Source: Lachnospiraceae bacterium UBA4380
Lineage (GTDB): Bacteria > Bacillota > Clostridia > Lachnospirales > Lachnospiraceae
Length of the DNA stretch: 33,177 nt
Direction: 5' to 3'
NCBI GenBank assembly: GCA_002390025.1
Contig: DGRU01000140.1
Location: 2,585-35,761 of the forward strand
Position numbers and translations under genes: made by a program. The stretch's first letter is position 1; the number at the start of each line of letters is the position of its first letter. The notes beneath the pieces are model-generated. The model was not told where the DNA came from. It made no database searches and worked only from the letters and a program-made list of their open reading frames with translations. Shown here piece after piece: positions 30,635 to 33,177 of this stretch.

Positions 30635-31555
30635 ATGCGGCAGAAGATGCTGTCGGAGATGCTGAAGGAGCGCTTCGGAACAAAAGTATATAAGCTTTCC
30701 ATGACAAGCGGCTGTACCTGTCCCAACCGGGACGGCCGTTCCGGCTTCGGCGGCTGCACCTTCTGCTCAGAGGGCGGGTCGGGAGAATTTGCGGCGCCTT
30801 TCCTTTCGCCGGAGGAACAGATTCAGGCGGCCAGGCAGCGAGTGGACGCCAAGTTCCCTGCGCGCATTCCGATGTCGGAACGAAAATACATTGCTTATTT
30901 TCAGGCCTTTACCAACACCTATGCCAGAAATCCGGAGGAACTGGAGCGGCTGCGCAGGCTCTATGCACAGACCCTGCAGAGGCCGGAGATCGCCGCTCTG
31001 TCCATCGGGACACGTCCGGACTGTCTGCCCCCGGAGATCCTGGGGATGCTCCGGGAACTTCGGGCGGTTCAGCCCGAAAAGCCGGTCTGGGTGGAACTTG
31101 GCCTGCAGACTGTCCATGAGAAGACGGCGGAGAGGATCCGCCGAGGCTACCCGCTGCCGGTTTTTGAAAAAGCTGTCAGGGACCTGAAAGAGATCGGTAT
31201 TGAAGTCATCGTCCACGTCATTCTGGGACTCCCGGGCGAGAGCCGCGAAGAGATGATCGGGACGGTCCGGTATCTGGGAAAGACGGAACCGGCCATCGAC
31301 GGGATCAAGCTCCAGCAGCTGCAGATCCTGCGCGGCACACAGATGGCCGATGAGTTCCGGAAGACCCCCTTTCCCATTATGACACTGGAGGAATACTGCG
31401 CCCTTGTGCGGGACTGTCTGCAGGTCCTGCCGGACGACATTGTGATCCACCGCCTCACGGGCGACGGCCCCAAGTCCCTGCTCATTGCCCCCCTGTGGTC
31501 CGGGGATAAAAAGCATGTCTTAAACACCATGAGAAAAGCTGTCTCCGATCTGTAG
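30635..31555 (+). CDS. TIGR01212-family radical SAM protein (YhcC-like)
   Basis: 306 residues. The cluster cysteines are in TCPNRDGRSGFGGCTFC, the extended Cx11Cx2C arrangement of this family (C29, C41, C44, with a further Cys at 27). Later elements are YFQAFTNTYA, LSIGTRPDCLPPEIL, WVELGLQTVHEKT, IVHVILGLPGE and the C-terminal HRLTGDGPKSLLIAPLWS. It binds a 4Fe-4S cluster and S-adenosylmethionine; the substrate is not established, and family members are often suggested to act on RNA or in oxygen-sensitive metabolism. AAAGGAG precedes the ATG by nine bases. Transcribed alone, with no obvious terminator; 3' repeats follow. Confidence 0.9.
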   Translation: MRQKMLSEMLKERFGTKVYKLSMTSGCTCPNRDGRSGFGGCTFCSEGGSGEFAAPFLSPEEQIQAARQRVDAKFPARIPMSERKYIAYFQAFTNTYARNPEELERLRRLYAQTLQRPEIAALSIGTRPDCLPPEILGMLRELRAVQPEKPVWVELGLQTVHEKTAERIRRGYPLPVFEKAVRDLKEIGIEVIVHVILGLPGESREEMIGTVRYLGKTEPAIDGIKLQQLQILRGTQMADEFRKTPFPIMTLEEYCALVRDCLQVLPDDIVIHRLTGDGPKSLLIAPLWSGDKKHVLNTMRKAVSDL

Positions 31556-31614
31556 GGAATCCGGGCTTTCTTCCATCTGGTTGCTTTGACTGTTCATTTT
31601 GCAGGCCGGGGAAA

Positions 31615-31705
31615 CTGCCTGCGTCCCGGGGATATGTGCGGCTTTTTTCAGCGATCAGTCCGGAGAACTGAAATCTGCCTGCGCCCCGGGGATATGCGCC
31701 CCGGC
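31615..31705 (+). repeat. Two 25-bp near-identical repeats exactly 60 bases apart
   Basis: CTGCCTGCGYCCCGGGGATA followed by TGYGC occurs at 31615 and 31675 in the non-coding stretch after the radical SAM gene. The two copies differ by transitions. Nothing else is seen in 31556-31778. Confidence 0.7.
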
Positions 31706-31778
31706 TGCTATGTAATGCGAATGCAATGCGAAAACAGCAGGGAATGGAAAAACAGTAGAAATAGCAGATTTGAGAGAG

Positions 31779-31784
31779 TATAAT
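31779..31784 (+). promoter_or_regulatory. -10 element for the aquaporin gene
   Basis: A consensus TATAAT lies about 70 bases before the ATG at 31855; the -35 region is weak. Confidence 0.4.
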
Positions 31785-31854
31785 GGGGAAGTCGGGGTAC
31801 CGGATCTGTCTTGGGGGTATCCTGAAAAAAAGCATAAAGGAAAGGAACAACAGT

Positions 31855-32544
31855 ATGAAAAAGTATTTATCTGAGATGATTGGAACCTGTGTGCTTGTCT
31901 TCATGGGCTGCGGAACCGCTATGCTCGTGGGCTGCGATGCCGCCTCGGGAAGCGGTTATCTTCTCACAGCCCTTGCCTTCGGCCTGTCTGTCGTTGCCAT
32001 GGCATACTGCGTAGGCAATATCTCCGGCGGCCATTTTAATACAGCGGTCACTCTGGCAATGCTGATGCGCCAGGCAATCTCTGTAAAGGATGCCATCATG
32101 TACTGGGTTTTCCAGGTCATCGGTGCCTTTATCGGCACAGCTCTGCTGGCAGTCATCTTTTCTGCAGGAAAAGTGACCGATATGACCGGAGGATTCGGCA
32201 GCAACGGTCTGGCAGGTGTGAACGGAAGTATTATTGCAGGACTTCTGGTTGAGATCATTCTCACCTTTATCTTCCTGATGGTGATCCAGGGAGTCACATC
32301 TCCCAAGTTCAAACATGGATCTTTTGCAGGACTGATCATCGGCCTGTCGCTCACCTTTGTTCATATTTTCGGCATCGGCCTGACAGGAACCAGTGTCAAC
32401 CCCGCCCGTTCCATCGCTCCTGCTTTCATTGCGGGAATGACAGGAAATACAGCTCCTCTGGGAGTTGTCTGGGTATTCATCGTGGGACCTCTGGTCGGCG
32501 CGGCCCTGGCAGCAGTGGTCTATCCCCTTCTGGAAAGAGAATAA
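31855..32544 (+). CDS. Aquaporin (MIP family, AqpZ-like) with NTA in the first NPA box
   Basis: 229 residues with six membrane helices, the size of bacterial AqpZ. It starts KKYLSEMIGTCVLVFMGCG. The first half-helix reads SGGHFNTAVTL (AqpZ: SGGHFNPAVT) and the second TSVNPARSIAPA. The Arg after the second NPA and a His in FVHIFGIGLTG match the narrow water-selective filter of AqpZ rather than a glycerol channel. The Pro-to-Thr change in the first box is rare, may alter conductance or selectivity, and is seen in both plain translation and context. The ATG at 31855 follows AAGGAA; an upstream frame from 31783 adds a low-quality N-terminus. A terminator follows. Confidence 0.93.
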   Translation: MKKYLSEMIGTCVLVFMGCGTAMLVGCDAASGSGYLLTALAFGLSVVAMAYCVGNISGGHFNTAVTLAMLMRQAISVKDAIMYWVFQVIGAFIGTALLAVIFSAGKVTDMTGGFGSNGLAGVNGSIIAGLLVEIILTFIFLMVIQGVTSPKFKHGSFAGLIIGLSLTFVHIFGIGLTGTSVNPARSIAPAFIAGMTGNTAPLGVVWVFIVGPLVGAALAAVVYPLLERE

Positions 32545-32933
32545 TGGCTGCCCCATGACAGGCTGCAGGCTCCGGCATGTCCGGGAAGATGAAAAAAAAC
32601 GGCAGGCAGATCCCTGCATGAATATTTGAAACAGCGGATTTGACGTCTGCCTATACTGATAATGCGAGACAGCGAAAGCGCGGCTGCAGAGGATGCGGCC
32701 GCGTTTTTTCTGTTTTTTTTCTGTTTTTATTTCTGTTGTTTTCTGTTCTTTTCCTTGTTTTCTCCCGCTTGTTTTCTCGCTTGTTTTTCAGGAGAGTCTG
32801 CAGTTGTTTCATGAGAAAAATGGTGTTACAATTCCCAACATGCCGCCCGTCAGAGCGGCGCGCGGGAAGAGACCCGCAGGCAAGTCTTTAGTTTTCGTTG
32901 ACATCATAAGTGAAAACATTACCGGGAGACATA
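32545..32933. other. Intergenic region with a T-rich degenerate repeat
   Basis: About 390 bases without a supported gene. After the terminator, 32704-32800 is a run of CTGTTTT/CTTGTTTTC-like T-rich repeats. A plus-strand frame through it (32640-32891) is a low-complexity Phe/Leu/Arg string with no ribosome site and is not called. The 130 bases before the MATE start show no clear promoter. Confidence 0.5.
32679..32709 (+). terminator. Terminator downstream of the aquaporin gene
   Basis: CGCGGC (32679-32684) pairs with GCCGCG (32698-32703), followed by six T. Confidence 0.65.
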
Positions 32934-33177
32934 ATGAGCGGACAGAAATCACAAAGAGCACAGGTCAGAACATTTACAGAAGGGCAGATCCTGCTGCCGC
33001 TGGTGCGGTTTGCGCTGCCGGTCCTGGCGGCGCTGTTTTTGCAGGCCATGTACGGCGCGGTGGATCTGATGATCGTCGGACAGTTCACGGACGCCGAGAG
33101 CGTCTCGGCCCATGTCTCGGCGGTCACGACCGGGTCACAGATTATGATGACACTGACCAATCTGGTGGCCAGCTTTG
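32934..33177 (+). CDS. MATE family efflux transporter, N-terminal part (cut by the window edge)
   Basis: The first 81 residues only. They read TEGQILLPLVRFALPVLAA, then QAMYGAVDLMIVGQF and VSAVTTGSQIMMTLTNLVASF, which is the first helix, the D-x-x-I/M-V-G motif and the second helix of MATE exporters. Na+- or H+-driven drug export is expected; the substrate is unknown. It differs clearly from the MATE at 3839-5191, so it belongs to another subgroup. GGGAGA precedes the ATG at 32934. About 370 residues lie beyond the window. Confidence 0.88.
   Translation, partial: MSGQKSQRAQVRTFTEGQILLPLVRFALPVLAALFLQAMYGAVDLMIVGQFTDAESVSAHVSAVTTGSQIMMTLTNLVASF

Noticed and set aside
31482..31904. Minus-strand frame with repeated YPRxAG peptide
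   Set aside because: The peptide repeat just reflects the two DNA repeats 60 bases apart; there is no ribosome site and it overlaps the radical SAM and aquaporin genes.
32640..32891. Plus-strand Phe/Leu/Arg-rich 83-codon frame
   Set aside because: It is a translation of a terminator and T-rich repeat, without a ribosome site.

Overview
The window looks like a chromosomal segment of a Gram-positive anaerobe of the Clostridia, most likely Lachnospiraceae-like. This is inferred from GC-rich codon use with strong AGGAGG-type ribosome sites, cell-wall-binding aromatic repeats on secreted enzymes, a C_GCAxxG_C_C protein, an XpaC/TelA pair, an ECF S component, and no outer-membrane genes. No tRNA, rRNA, CRISPR array, transposase or prophage gene was seen.

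Layout. 1-2.6 kb: divergent pgi (cut by the window edge, with an apparent homopolymer frameshift at its start) and a cysteine-synthase-like gene. 2.7-5.5 kb: a P-loop NTPase/CYTH fusion converging on a MATE exporter that follows an orphan HicB-like gene. 5.7-8.6 kb: an xpaC-telA pair. 9-11.2 kb: two tandem, recently duplicated secreted L,D-transpeptidase-like proteins. 11.4-17.5 kb (minus strand): a six-gene set comprising a WecE-type sugar aminotransferase, an ArnC/GtrB-like polyprenyl-phosphate glycosyltransferase, an ATP-grasp ligase, a pair of four-helix EamA/SMR proteins and a GtrII-like membrane glycosyltransferase. 17.8-22.3 kb: a shikimate-kinase-like P-loop kinase overlapping a giant CheB-CheR-PAS-histidine kinase-receiver protein. 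22.5-24.8 kb: ftsH and a one-domain FakA/YloV-like protein. 25.0-28.8 kb: an ECF S component, an HTH + P-loop kinase-like + CYTH fusion, a secreted amidase and PncC/CinA. 29-33.2 kb: a C_GCAxxG_C_C protein, an AlkD-like protein (minus strand), a TIGR01212-type radical SAM protein, an aquaporin with an altered first NPA box, and the start of a second MATE exporter.

Two gene sets could be undescribed systems. First, the 11.4-17.5 kb operon has the parts list of the L-Ara4N (Arn) pathway built from other families: make an amino sugar nucleotide, load it on undecaprenyl phosphate, possibly acylate its amine with the ATP-grasp enzyme, flip it with the EamA pair, and transfer it to a surface glycan. 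Second, the 25.0-28.8 kb set joins a vitamin-type transporter subunit, a NadR-like architecture (HTH plus AAA_28-type kinase domain) fused to a triphosphate-tunnel (CYTH) domain, and an NMN amidase, which suggests a pyridine-nucleotide or related salvage and sensing module. Both functions are inferences.

A recurrent pattern at DNA level is that short tandem arrays begin at or next to stop codons: 20-bp palindromic units after telA, 13-bp units between the two transpeptidase genes, about 62-bp hairpin-bearing units after the GtrII-like gene, and 15-bp units after the ATP-grasp gene. In two of these the units are copies of the gene's own 3' end including the stop codon, and one shows a compensatory change that preserves its dyad.
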